Assembly: GCF_024679095.1 (NCBI RefSeq)
Contig: NC_066517.1
Span: forward strand, 3,037,105 to 3,101,104
DNA from: Eriocheir sinensis
Taxonomy: Eukaryota > Arthropoda > Malacostraca > Decapoda > Varunidae
Direction of reading: 5' to 3'
Length of the DNA: 64,000 nt
Part shown: positions 41,020 through 53,970 of the stretch, piece after piece
Position numbering within the stretch: position 1 is the stretch's first letter
How the letters are laid out: the number at the start of each line of letters is the position of its first letter
The notes under the pieces: model-generated
What the model was told of the DNA's origin: nothing
Database searches by the model: none
Seen by the model: only the letters and a program-made list of their open reading frames with translations
Position numbers and translations under genes: made by a program

Positions 41020-41884
41020 CCATTGTAATCTAACCTCACCTAACCATTAATCAAGAGAGCATTCGAATCCCTTCTTCTTCCTCTTCCTTCTCCCAGTCTA
41101 ACTTAACCAAACATAACAAACAACAAAGCCTTCCAGTCCTCTTTAGTGCGAACAGAACCTTCCTCTTTTATCTTTCTCTTAGTTTATTGATTTTCTGATT
41201 CTTTTTATCTTATCTAACATTTTTTTTCTTTCTTTTGTCTTTTTGTTATTTTCCTGATTTCCTTTGTTTTCTTCTTTCTCCTTGTATAATCTAACCTAAC
41301 CATTGATCAAGAGCACAATCAAATCCCTCTTTTAATTCCCTTTTCCTTCCTCTTCCTTCTCCAAGTCTAACTTATCCTAACGTAACCTAAAAAACTAAGC
41401 GTTCTAATCCTCTTCAGTGGCTATAGAATCCTCCTCCTTCATCTTTGTTAGTTTGTTTATTTCCTAATTCCAATTCCGTTTATTTTCCTCTCCCTTTTTC
41501 TAATCTTACTTAAGCCAACGTAACCTAAACAACAAAGCATTCCACTCCTCTTTGGTGCCAATAGAATCTTCCTTTTTCTGAATGTTTATTTTCTGATTCT
41601 AATTCCGTTTACTTTCTTCTTCCTTTTCCTAATCTTACTTAAGCCAACGTAACCTAAACAACAAAGTATTCCACTCCTCTTTGGTGCCAATAGAATCTTC
41701 CTCTTTCTGTATGTTTATTTTCTGGTTCTAATTCCCTTTACTTTCCTCTTCTTTTTCCTTGTCTAACTTAACGTAACCAGGACAACTAAGCATTCCGATT
41801 CACTTATTCTTATTTTGTTCCTATTTTTTTACTTTGCCCTTGAGCTGACTCCCTTGCAGTAAAAAAAATAATAATAATAATAAA

Positions 41885-41943
<59 letters not shown>

Positions 41944-42200
41944 AATAAATAATAATAGTAATAATAATAATAATAATAATAATCAAGAGAGCATTCCAGT
42001 TTTTTTCTGATTATTATTGTGCTTCCTCTTACTATTCTTGCTTAACCTGTAACCTAATCTAACCAGCGGGGAACATTCCAGTCCTTCTTCTCTGTGTCAC
42101 TATGCATACAACCCTCCTCCCTTCCCTTCCCATTCATAAATGTGGAAGAGTTTTGTCTGTTGCTCTACCCCAAGCTAACCTCACGTAACCCAACCGAACC

Positions 42201-42243
<43 letters not shown>

Positions 42244-42480
42244 ATAGCTCTAGTTTCTTCTCTATCTTATTTTTTACTTCCTCCTCCTCCACTTTTATCG
42301 TGTGTTTCCCTTCAGCTAGGAAGTGTTTTAATCCTCCTTGTCACTACAACCCTTCCCCTCCCTTCCATTTCCTTCATACATGTGGAAGAGTTTTGTGTGT
42401 TGTTCTAACCCAAGCTAACCTAACGTAGCCCAACCGAACCTAATCTTATCCTACCAGCTAGGAAGCGTTCTAATCTTCAC
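41020..42480. repeat. Degenerate tandem array of about 120-130 bp
   Basis: Units share a CATTCCAGTCCTCTTTGGTG-like segment, a CAATAGAATCTTCC segment, T-rich filler and a TAACGTAACCTAA segment. The best-preserved pair has AAGCCAACGTAACC at 41512 and 41641. The array is interrupted by a Jockey 3' tail with AAT/AAAT repeats (41815-41985) and a (CT)n tract (42205-42239). The CTAACCTAACC bits resemble arthropod telomere units but never form a run. Confidence 0.78.
41815..41985 (+). mobile_element. Jockey-like element, minimal 3' tail plus AAT/AAAT array
   Basis: GCCCTTGAGCTGACTCC ... GCAGT followed by A8 (41861-41868) and then AAT and AAAT repeats to 41983. It matches the last 45 bp of the copy at 314-1820. 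Confidence 0.75.
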
Positions 42481-42489
42481 ACGCAAGAT

Positions 42490-42855
42490 AAACACGAGAC
42501 TAAAAGAAGAAAAGAACAACAACAACAGCAACAACAATAACAACAACAGCAAGAATAAGAACAAGAACAAAAACAGTAACAACAACAACTAGAACAATCA
42601 TCGTCACCGCCCTTCATACATGTGGAAGAGTTTTGTTTGTAAGATTTAGTATGATTTGAAGGGCACGATTCTATGTTGGCTATTTCGGGGAGATGAAGCA
42701 AACCGGAGTAAAAAAAAATACACGTCACACATGCAATAAGGAGAACAGTCTCGTGGCACATCTTTCTTTCCCTTGGAGTCTTTTGCCTTATCTGTTTGCT
42801 TCGTACAACAACAGTCAAGAGCAGTCCAAACCCCTTCCTTTCAGACACCAAGGTC
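42490..42855. repeat. CAA-rich tract and a direct repeat, first copy
   Basis: AAC/AAG-rich 42505-42600. From about 42690 to 42855 a segment with CACACATGCAATAAGGAGA and CTGTTTGCTTCGTACAACAAC recurs at 43195-43385, about 500 bp downstream in direct orientation, with perhaps 85-90% similarity by eye. Confidence 0.78.
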
Positions 42856-43190
42856 CAGATTCTTAAACGTATCGGACTCCCATTACGACTGTTTCCCAAG
42901 GCCACAGAGAAGGGTAACCGAATTTCCATGGGTGTTTTTCCCGCTCACGGTCAGGACACCTCTCCTCCCGAAATTGACCTATCTTTCGGCCACTCCTCTA
43001 ACCCTTTTTAGGAGCAGCGAGTAGCGGGCTTTTTTCACATTTTTTTCCTTTTTTTATGCCCTTGAGCTGACTCCGCTGCTGTAAAAAAAATAAAATAAAT
43101 AAATAAAAAATAAAAAAATAAAAAAATATATCGCGGGGATCACAAAACAGTCCATGAAAAGTCCAGCAACTTCCATGAGACGATGAGGGA
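42856..43190 (-). mobile_element. MITE (GTATTCTTAAA family) split by a Jockey 3' tail
   Basis: 42856-42950 matches the reverse complement of the right arm of the MITE at 43387-43600 (TTCTTAAACGTATCGG ... CCATTACGACTG). 43130-43185 matches the reverse complement of its interior (GGATCACAAAACAGTCCAT). A Jockey-like tail lies between them. Confidence 0.72.
42951..43130 (+). mobile_element. Jockey-like element, 3' tail inserted in a MITE
   Basis: Begins TCAGGACACCTCTCCTCCCG, which matches the ORF end at 1658, continues through GAGCAGCGAGTAGCGGGC and GCCCTTGAGCTGACTCC to A8 at 43083-43090, then AAAT repeats to about 43128. Confidence 0.85.
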
Positions 43191-43194
43191 CGAT

Positions 43195-43209
43195 GAGGCA
43201 GACCGGAGC

Positions 43210-43252
<43 letters not shown>

Positions 43253-43386
43253 CACATGCAATAAGGAGAGTAGTCTTGTGCCGTATCTTTCCTTCTCTTG
43301 GAGTATTTTGCTTTATCTGTTTGCTTCGTACAACAACAGACAAGAGCACTCCAGACCTCTTCTTTTCAGACACTAAAAAATGGCCC
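43195..43386. repeat. Direct repeat, second copy, with a long A run
   Basis: Same segment as 42690-42855, but with an A run of about 37 bp (43213-43249) where the first copy has 9 A. Confidence 0.8.
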
Positions 43387-43600
43387 GTATTCTTAAACCA
43401 ATCGGCACCTTGTATACGTCTGTTTGAAAAGCCTCTCGCATAGAAGTTTCTGGGATATTTATGGACTGTTTAGTGATCCTAGTGATAGTTTTACCCGCCT
43501 TCTGTATCTTGAGCTAGAAAACCACCCATGGAAACCAGGTAAATCTTCTTTGTGGTCTTGGAAAATAGTTGTAATGGGAGCCTGATACTTTTAAGAATAC
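43387..43600. mobile_element. MITE with GTATTCTTAAA ends
   Basis: 214 bp. The left end GTATTCTTAAACCAATCGG and the reverse complement of the right end GTATTCTTAAAAGTATCAGG are inverted repeats extending about 45 bp with mismatches. No coding capacity. No clear target-site duplication. Related pieces lie at 38786-39230 and 42856-43190. Confidence 0.8.
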
Positions 43601-44055
43601 AAACTTAACCCTCCTCCCCACACCATCAACACACACGCGATAGTAAGAACATTCAACAACTGTACACACTTTCGTTCCTTCCCTCGGTGCCTTTCCCCTT
43701 AAAACGTTTGCTCGCTTCACACGCAAGACAAATACGAGACAATTCCCAGCCCTTTGTGTGTATTTGAACCTTCCCTTCCGGGCGAGAGGAGGAACGTTTT
43801 TTTTTACAGCAACGAAAGCAGATTAATGAAGGGAATAAAATAAACAAATAAATAAATAAGTAGATGAAACAGAAATACAATAAAATGAAATATAAAAATA
43901 GATAATAAAAAGTAAGTAATCAGTATAATAAAATAGAAACGAAAGCAGATTAATGAAGGGCAAAAAATATATAAATTATTAAGTAGATAAAATAGAATAG
44001 AAAATAAAACAAAAAAATATATATAAAAATAGATGATAAAAAATAAGTAATCAAC

Positions 44056-44118
<63 letters not shown>

Positions 44119-44400
44119 GAAACGAGAGCAGATTAATGGAGCAAAAAATACATAAATAAATAAGTAGATAAAATAAAAAATAAAAAATAAATAAAAATAA
44201 AAAAGATAATAAAAAAGTTAAATAAGTATAATAATAATAGAAGGGTTTTTTAAGCACTGTTCCAGCAGCGAAAACACACTCTACCTTATTTTACCTTTGC
44301 CGTGTCAACAGTTACATTTCCTTTTATATATATTTATCAACTGTTTATCTCACGCAAAAATAATGATCTTCCTCTCTCGCTCTTATTTCTCATTATTCTC
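43601..44400. other. A-rich intergenic sequence with (AAT)n
   Basis: Three partial copies of an ACGAAAGCAGATTAATG(A/G)AG unit (43812, 43938, 44121) with AAATAAAT filler, and AAT 44058-44117. No gene recognised. Confidence 0.75.
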
Positions 44401-44642
44401 TATTGTATTTTTTATCTTGTTCTTGTTCTTCCTGTTGTTCTTGTTCTTCTTCCTTCTTTATCTTCTTTCCCTCCTCCTCCTCCTCTTCCTCAGATTCTTC
44501 CTCTTGTTCTTGATCTTGTTCTTCTTCCTTCTTTCTCTTCTTCTCCTCCTCCTCTTCCTCAGATTCTTCCTCTTGTTCTTGGTCTTGTTCTTCTTCCTTC
44601 TTTCTCTTCTTTCCCTCCACCTCCTCCTCCATCTGCTCCTCA
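44400..44642. repeat. TTC/CTC tract with a 69-bp repeat
   Basis: CCTCAGATTCTTCCTC begins at 44488 and 44557, embedded in TTCTTG/CTCCTC sequence. The period is 23 codons, so frames stay open. Confidence 0.88.
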
Positions 44643-44780
44643 ATATCGAGGTGCTTTCATCTGCTCACCAAGCCCCAAGTGGCGGTCGAGCAGATTAAAT
44701 CACCAAAGCGGGCGACCTCGTAATGAGCCAATAGGCTTTCTGTTGCCTGCATTTCCATGTTTCCATGTTTCCATGTTTCC
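44643..44780 (+). mobile_element. CR1-like element, 3' UTR end (copy F)
   Basis: Contains AATGAGCCAATAGGCTTTCT followed by GTTGCC and then a tandem octamer TTTCCATG (44752-44778). The same arrangement ends copy B and, in reverse, copy H. Only the terminal 140 bp are present. Confidence 0.75.
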
Positions 44781-45134
44781 TCCTCAGGCTCAAACTTCCA
44801 AGCATCATTTTCAGTTCATCGCATTGACATTCATTTTCCTCTTTCAAATACTATAAGAAAATCAGGTTACATACGTCTTCCAAACACCAGATATCTTTTT
44901 CCCCTTCCAAGTGTTATAATTGTCCAAAGGTTTCATTATATTATTATTTTCTAACGCCCCGGCAACGTTATCAGGTCAGCGTCATGGTGCGATTTCTTTT
45001 CCCTCTTTTAGCACTCGGAGGCTTCAAATAAACCATCTCTTAACGAGCTTCAGAGTGAGGGCGGAGGAAAGTATATGTGGGAGCAGACGATAAGGAGGTG
45101 GTGGACTGGGAGGAGGATGGGGAGAGGAGGAGGA
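44781..45134. other. Unique sequence, no feature recognised
   Basis: Moderately AT-rich, no repeat or coding signal seen, passing into a GGA tract at 45095-45140. Confidence 0.6.
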
Positions 45135-45180
45135 GGAGGAAAGGAAGAAGACAAATTAGAAGAAAGAAAACGAGAAGAAC
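45135..45180. repeat. 46-bp direct repeat, left copy
   Basis: Starts GGAGGAAAGGAAGAAGA and ends ACGAGAAGAAC. Identical to 46168-46213 at 45 of 46 positions. The two copies exactly bracket the CR1-like fragment. Confidence 0.92.
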
Positions 45181-46171
45181 AAAATTATGATGTAATCTAT
45201 CTTGATTTTAGTAAAGCGTTTGACAAAGTTCCTCACCAACGACTGTTGCTTAAATTACAGGCTCACGGAGTAGAGGGTAAAGTTTTGAACTGGATCAAGG
45301 CGCGGCTTAGCAATAGGAAGCAAAGAGTGCAAATCAATGGTAAAAGATCTGACTGGGGATGTGTTACGAGTGGGGTCCCACAAGGTTCGGTATTAGGTCC
45401 ACTTTTGTTTATTATTTATGTCAGTGACTTAGATACAGGAATTAGTAGTGATGTCAGTAAGTTTGCAGATGATACCAAGATCGGTAGAGTAATTGAGTCG
45501 GATCAGGACGCTAGTATTCTCCAGGATGAACTAAACAGATTGTATTACTGGGCGGATAAATGGCAGATGGAGTTCAATGTAGGGAAGTGCAGTATTCTGA
45601 GTGTAGGTAGGAAGAACCCCTCTCATAACTATTGCTTAAATGACACTCCCATAAGGAGGTCTGGGTGCGAGAGAGATTTAGGGGTCTTAGTGAGCTCTGA
45701 TCTCCGTCCAAGGGCACAATGCATTCAAGCTAGAAATCGAGCAAGTAGGGTACTGGGATTTATTTCAAGGAGCATAAGCAACAGAAGCGCCGAAGTCTTC
45801 CTCAAACTATATTTAGCATTAGTTAGACCTCATCTTGACTAAGCGGTTCAGTTCTGGTCACCCTACTATAGAATGGATATCAAAATGTTAGAATCGGTGC
45901 AGAGGAGGATGACTAAGATGATTCAGGGGTTGAGAAACATGCCATACGAGGAAAGACTAAAACAGTTAAACTTGCATTCTCTAGAAAGGCGAAGGGTGCG
46001 TGGAGACATGATCGAGGTTTATAAATGGATGAAGGGTTTTAATAAGGGGGATATTCATAAGGTTTTGTTGGTAAGAGAACCGGGTAGGACACGAAGTATT
46101 GGGTTTAAACTGGATAAATTCAGATTCAACAGGGACACAGGCAAAAATTGGTTTACCAACAGGTGGTGGAG
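45181..46171 (+). mobile_element. CR1-like reverse transcriptase fragment, copy E
   Basis: Almost uninterrupted frame: VIYLDFSKAFDKVPHQRLL, VTSGVPQGSVLGPLLF, VSKFADDTKIG (catalytic FADD intact), WQMEFNVGKCS, ERDLGVLVSSDL, LALVRPHLD, a single in-frame stop (45840-45842), then AVQFWSPYYR, MTKMIQGLRNMPYEERL, RRRVRGDMIEVYKWMKG and FTNR. It lacks both the 5' domains and the ORF end. With one stop codon it is the least decayed reverse transcriptase in the window, but it cannot be autonomous. It belongs to the same family as copy C. Confidence 0.88.
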
Positions 46172-46213
46172 GAAAGGAAGAAGAAAAATTAGAAGAAAGA
46201 AAACGAGAAGAAC
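46168..46213. repeat. 46-bp direct repeat, right copy
   Basis: Matches 45135-45180 with one C/A difference. The ORF junction FTNR followed by GGTGGTGGAGG overlaps the start of the repeat, leaving microhomology. Confidence 0.92.
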
Positions 46214-46772
46214 AAGAATAAGAACAAGAAGAACAAGATCAAGAATAAAAACATGAAAAATAGGAATAGAATGAAGAAGATGGAAGAAGAAGAAAAAGAA
46301 AGAAAGAACAACATCAACAGCAACACCAATAACAAGAACAAGAACAAGAACAGTACCAACAACAACTAGAACACTCATCGTCATCGTCATCATCATCCTA
46401 AAGAGCAGCACGGAAGGCAAGACAAATCAAGACACATAGCGAAGCTGCTTCAGTAATTCCATCTTCTAAGCTCACCGCCACACCCTTCCTCTGCTTCAGT
46501 AACCCGGCGAGCAGATCAGAACATTAATCATCAACACCGCCGCGGAAGCCCTCAAATCACTCCCGCCACAAAGAAGCAACTGATGACGGATGCGATTCTT
46601 TAACGAGTTGATGGTTGGCGCACTGGAGCGTCGGCAGGAAGTTTGTTAAGATGAGTGAGTTGAAGCGCGGAAATATTCATCCGCGGCTGTGATGATCGCC
46701 TCGCTTGAACTGGTGGACCGTTACTCCTCGTTACCTGGTCTGCTTGGGGTCAATCACATTTTCTTACCGTAA
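46214..46772. other. GAA/AAC-rich stretch, then unique sequence
   Basis: AGAAC-rich 46214-46400, then about 370 bp of moderately GC-rich unique sequence with two CTGCTTCAGTAA segments (46447 and 46491). No gene recognised. Confidence 0.65.
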
Positions 46773-47150
46773 TGGAAGCAGCTCATGGGCAAAAAAAATA
46801 AAACAAAGAAGCCCGCTAATCACTGCCCCAATACAAGGAGGTAGAGGAGTGGCCAAAAGAGAGGTCAATTTCAGGAGTAGAGGTGCCCCGATACTCTCCT
46901 CTTGAATGAGGTCAAGTCGTAGGCAGGAGGAAATACAGACGAAGGAAGACTATTCCAGGGCTTATACCAGTGATACAGTGATTCTCAAAGTGTGCGCCGC
47001 GGCACACTAGTGTGTCGCCATTATCTCCTTGGTGTGCCGCGAAAATTTGGGTGGGATTTTGATTTGTGTACATAATATAATGAAGCTATTGTAAATTGTA
47101 ACTTATATTCATCAAGGGTGACTAATTATAATATGAGTCTAAGACCTAAG

Positions 47151-47242
<92 letters not shown>

Positions 47243-47637
47243 GTGTGCCGCAAAAATATTAGTTGTTTCTTAGTGTGCCGTTATACTAAATAGTTTGAAA
47301 ACCACTGCCAGTGAAAGTGATGAAAGAATGAAGATACTGGCCAACTCTTGCATAAGGGATTTGGAGAGTATAGGGATGAGCTATAGAGTAGAAAGTCGAG
47401 TGCAGCGGGGCCGTGGGAGAGGGAGAGGCGTGCAGTTAGCAACTTCAAAAGAGCAGTCATCATGAAAATATAGATAGAAGATAGAAAGAGATGCAACATG
47501 GCGGCGCGGTGGAATTTAAGAGGTAGTCTCCTACTGTCGGTAAGAGGCTGGGAGTTGATGAGACGAGCCTTTGAGTGCACTCTGCCCACAACGGCTGAGT
47601 GTGTGGAGCCCCACACACATGAGATGCATGCTCCATC
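46773..47637 (-). mobile_element. Jockey-like element, 3' half, split by a MITE
   Basis: Reverse complement of about 1276-1790 in the first Jockey-like copy: the 3' UTR (46773-46870), SGHLS-like ORF end, then after the MITE (46976-47307) the coding region back to MEHASHVWGSTHSA-like sequence at 47637. It is frameshifted and inactive. Confidence 0.87.
46976..47307. mobile_element. hAT-like MITE with an internal (TA)n
   Basis: 332 bp. The left end is CAGTGATTCTCAAAGTGTG and the reverse complement of the right end is CAGTGGTTTTCAAACTA, with subterminal GTGTGCCGC motifs. CCAGTGATA (46967-46975) and CCAGTGAAA (47308-47316) flank it as an imperfect target duplication. Interior TA repeats lie at 47154-47241. 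hAT is inferred from CAGTG-type ends and an 8-9 bp duplication. Confidence 0.87.
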
Positions 47638-47670
47638 CTGGATACTTCCTATTCATACTTAGATTACGTC

Positions 47671-47790
47671 ATTATTTTTTTACAAAAAAGGAAGCAGCTC
47701 AAGGGCACAAAAACAGCCCGCTAAGCACTGCTCCTATAAAGGTAAACAAAGCTGAGTGGCCAGAAGAGAGGTCAATTTCCGGGGAAGAAG
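47671..47790 (-). mobile_element. Jockey-like element, 3' tail
   Basis: Reverse complement of the family tail: GGAAGCAGCTCAAGGGCAC, CAGCCCGCTAAGCACTGCTC and GTGGCCAGAAGAGAGGTC. A separate short insertion next to the longer minus-strand copy. Confidence 0.82.
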
Positions 47791-50745
<2,955 letters not shown>

Positions 50746-50751
50746 GAGGTA

Positions 50752-50810
<59 letters not shown>

Positions 50811-50850
50811 ATAGTAGTAGTAGTAGTAGAAGTAGTAGTAGTAGTAGTAA

Positions 50851-50891
<41 letters not shown>

Positions 50892-50894
50892 TAA

Positions 50895-50937
<43 letters not shown>

Positions 50938-50970
50938 CAATAAAAAATAATAATAGTAATAATAAGTTGA
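50746..50970. repeat. (AGT)n then (AAT)n
   Basis: AGT/TAG trinucleotides 50750-50890 with few interruptions, then AAT 50895-50935. Confidence 0.95.
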
Positions 50971-51220
50971 GAGAGAAGAGTAAGAGGAGGAAAGGAGGTG
51001 AGAGGGAAGGGCAGGTAAGGGAGGAAATTAAGGTGAGGACTTGAAGAATGGATGAATGGGTGAGGGCAGCAGCCGGGGGGGAGGGGAGGGGGAGGAAAGG
51101 GTGAAGAATGGAATGAGGGAGGGAGGGGGGGTGGGGAAATGGACGTACAGAGGGAGTCCTCATGCCTCGTCAGGACAGGCGGCGTCCCTCCATGGCGCCC
51201 CTCGCAGTGCCCGGCAGACA

Positions 51221-51228
51221 TGACGTCA
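51221..51228. promoter_or_regulatory. CRE palindrome TGACGTCA
   Basis: An exact CREB/ATF consensus inside the CpG-rich island. Function is inferred from the motif and context only. Confidence 0.45.
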
Positions 51229-51569
51229 GGCAGAACCACCGGGAGCCTTTCGGGGCCTGCGGGGGCCGCGCTTATGGCGGCACGGGGAGGACACAGGCGA
51301 GGCAGCAGTGCCTGGGGGACCTGGACAAACACAGCTTGGGCGTCCACGACTCGGGGCGGGGAGTGCGTGGCGGGGAGCATGGAGGTGGAGGCGGCGGCGG
51401 CGGAAGTGTTTCACTCGCTTGAGCCTGGAAGGGCCTCTCCCTCACCCCGCCTCGCCCCTCCGCCCCCCCTCTCCCCCTCCTTGGGTAATGGCGGCGCGCT
51501 GATGAAGTAATTGTGTGTGAGGCTGAGCCAGAAGGCGAGTCATCCGCCCGGCCACAAGTGTTTATTATC

Positions 51570-51629
51570 ATGGAGCAGCAGGCAGCCCTTGTTCTGCTGC
51601 TGCTGCTGCTGCTGCTGCCGCGCCGCTGA
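51570..51629 (+). CDS. Short ORF with an eight-Leu run (possible uORF)
   Basis: ATG at 51570, a stop at 51627-51629, 19 codons: Met-Glu-Gln-Gln-Ala-Ala-Leu-Val, eight Leu from (CTG)n, then Pro-Arg-Arg. It resembles the start of a signal peptide but stops at once. It could be an upstream ORF in a 5' UTR, or chance in a CTG repeat. Confidence 0.2.
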   Translation: MEQQAALVLLLLLLLLPRR

Positions 51630-51988
51630 GACAGCTGCCGCCGCCCCGCGCCCCCGTTCCTGCCGCCCACCCACGCACTGCACCTGCAGAGGAGGTGAGC
51701 CACGAGGGCGCCGCGCCACTGCTGCACCGCGGCGGCGGCCGCCCGACCCTCGTGGGCGAGGGCCGGCTAGGGCGGCATTGGCTGCCGCGCCGGGCTGCGT
51801 CAGCCTGAAGGGTATATTTCCGGCCTTATCAGGGCGCCTCAGGAAGGCAGGGGCGCGAGAGAGGGCGAGAGGGGAGGCGGCGGGGCCCGGCACGTCAGGG
51901 GACTGCCGGCAACCGGCCCCGCGTTCCGCCCTCGGCCTGCCCCTCACCGCCCCGCTGCCTGCCTGCCTGCCTCGCCGCCTCGCACCCG

Positions 51989-52060
51989 TCAGTGGTGCTC
52001 ACGACCCAGTGCTGTGCGGACCGTCCGCTGCCGCCCCTGCCCGGCGTGTCCGACAGATAT
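51989..52060 (+). promoter_or_regulatory. Candidate Inr + DPE core promoter and short first exon
   Basis: TCAGTG at 51989 fits the arthropod initiator except its last base. Taking the A (51991) as +1, GGACC at +28 to +32 (52018-52022) fits the RGWYV downstream promoter element. A donor-like GTGAGT follows at 52061, which would give a non-coding first exon of about 70 nt. All motifs are short, so chance agreement is possible. Confidence 0.35.
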
Positions 52061-53160
52061 GTGAGTACCGCCCCCGCCCTTGCCGGGCCTTCCCGCCGCG
52101 GCCCGCCCGGCCTGCACGGCGCGCCGCGGGCCGCGGCTGTCGGTGGAGGTGGCGGCGGCGGGCTGAGAGGGAGTGGAGGCCGCGGCCGCGGCCCACCGCA
52201 GGGTACACCCTTACCTGCCCAGGTGTCCGCCACTAATTGCTTGCCCGTCCTGGCCGCCCCTCCCCCTCAGCCCGGCGTCCAGGTGATATATCCCTTACGT
52301 GCCCGCCAAGCCCAGGACGCGGGGGGGCCGGGGCACCCCGCGGGGCAGGGCCTCTCTGGGGCACGGCTGGGCATGCCGCTCCGCGCCGCGCCCCGCGCGG
52401 GGCACCTAAGTGTTGTGGCGGGCGAAACGCGGCGCGAGGCGGCGCGGCGCGGCCCGGCGGGCGTTGTTGGGGCGGCGTGCCCGGCGTGCCCGGCGTGCCC
52501 CGAGCCGCCGCGAGTGTTGTCTGTAGCGCCGCCGTCACCAGCGTGGCGGCGGCGGCGGCCTTGTTCCGTGATGCATAGAGAACAATAAGCAGGTGTGTCT
52601 TTCACCTCTCCCCTTCCCTGCTCCACCTCTTCCTTCCTTCCACTCCTCTTTCTCCTCCTCCTCCTCCCACCCCGCTCCCCCTCACAGTTTCCTCCCCGCC
52701 GCCGGCCGCGCCCTCCACCGACATACACGGGATGGGATATTTTTACATCCACCTCCAGCCTCAGACGAGGCTAGGGATGCTCTCCTCCTCCTCCTCCTTC
52801 TCCTCCTCCTCCTCGTCCGTCTCCTCCTCCACCTCCTCCTCTTGGGCCGCCCGCCCTCCACTTCCCTCGCCCGTGGCCGGGGTGGAGGAGAAAGTATGTA
52901 TCGTGTGTCTCGGGAAACAAAAAACGTGTGCGCGGAGTACACGAGGCGGCCGGCGGGAAGGTAAATAATGGCGCGCCGGCTCACCTGAGTGCGGGGGTTA
53001 CCTGTGTGGACCTGCTGCTGTTGTTGTTATTATTGTTGTTGCCGGTAACGCTAACTTCGTGTACGTGTATTCCACCGCGGGGCCGCAAGGAAAGGATTTA
53101 TGAACGTGCGTATGAATGCGTGGCGCTGCGAGGGTGGACGAAGGTAAGGGCTGGTTAGTT

Positions 53161-53177
53161 AGGTAAGGTAAGCGGCA

Positions 53178-53229
<52 letters not shown>

Positions 53230-53775
53230 CGGGGGGGGTCGTGTTTTGGCGAATGACACGAAATCTTTTTTTCTAAACTTTGTTGGGGATAGACGGTGAA
53301 AAAAAAGAGATGAAGGCGCGTTTGAGTGAGATTAAAGAGAGCAGTGAGTCAGTAAGCAGGAGAGAATTAGAAGAGCAAAAACAAATATGTAGAAGTAAAA
53401 AGTAAGAGAGAGGAAAACATAAGGCATAAAGTAAATAAAAGTAAGGATAGATAACAGTTCCTGGTATAAGGCAAAAAGTATATAGTAATTTAGGCAGTAG
53501 GAAAAAAATAATAAAAGAAAGGAAAAGCAAGAAATAAAGTAAATAAAAGTAAGGAGACATAATGGTGTTCAGGATAAGGAAAAAAAAGTATGTTGTAACT
53601 TGGGAATTTGAGAAAAAGTAAGAAAAAGTCCAAAAAAAAACCTATTGTGGCGCTTAAAAAAAGTAAAAATAAAAGATTAATATATTGAATTGCATGAAAA
53701 AGTAATGTTATAATATTATGGATTTTCAATACATAAAAATAATTATTACAGATTTTAAGATAAGAGAAGGGCCAG

Positions 53776-53842
<67 letters not shown>

Positions 53843-53897
53843 ATATGATTCACTTTCACAATTCTCAACTTTCTTCTTTCTCACTAATTATTTCCAT

Positions 53898-53968
<71 letters not shown>

Positions 53969-53970
53969 TG
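53161..53970. repeat. (GT)27, A-rich tandem pair, (CT)n and (GA)n
   Basis: GT 53179-53228. An A-rich unit with AGTAAATAAAAGTAAGGA at 53431 and 53538 (period 107). CT 53779-53839 and GA 53902-53966. Confidence 0.9.

Larger units (their letters stand above)
51130..53160. promoter_or_regulatory. GC/CpG-rich island, candidate promoter and first-exon region
   Basis: This block of about 2 kb is abruptly GC-rich and full of CpG, unlike everything around it. It contains a CRE palindrome, an Inr/DPE-like pair and several donor-like sites: plus strand 51695 (GGAG|GTGAGC), 52061 (GTGAGT), 52961 (AAG|GTAAAT) and 53146 (AAG|GTAAGG); minus strand 52214 (CAG|GTAAGG) and 52984 (CAG|GTGAGC). Donors on both strands leave the direction open. 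CTCCTC and CCT tracts lie at 52640-52670 and 52780-52840. I find no long conserved coding exon, so it is best read as 5' UTR or promoter DNA. Confidence 0.6.

Noticed and set aside
41020..42480. Subtelomeric array because of CTAACCTAACC pieces
   Set aside because: These are one or two units inside a larger unit of about 125 bp and never form a telomere-like run.
51139..51510. Frames in the CpG island as protein-coding exons
   Set aside because: Several frames are open on both strands because of high GC. No conserved motif favours one, so I left the island as regulatory/5' UTR.
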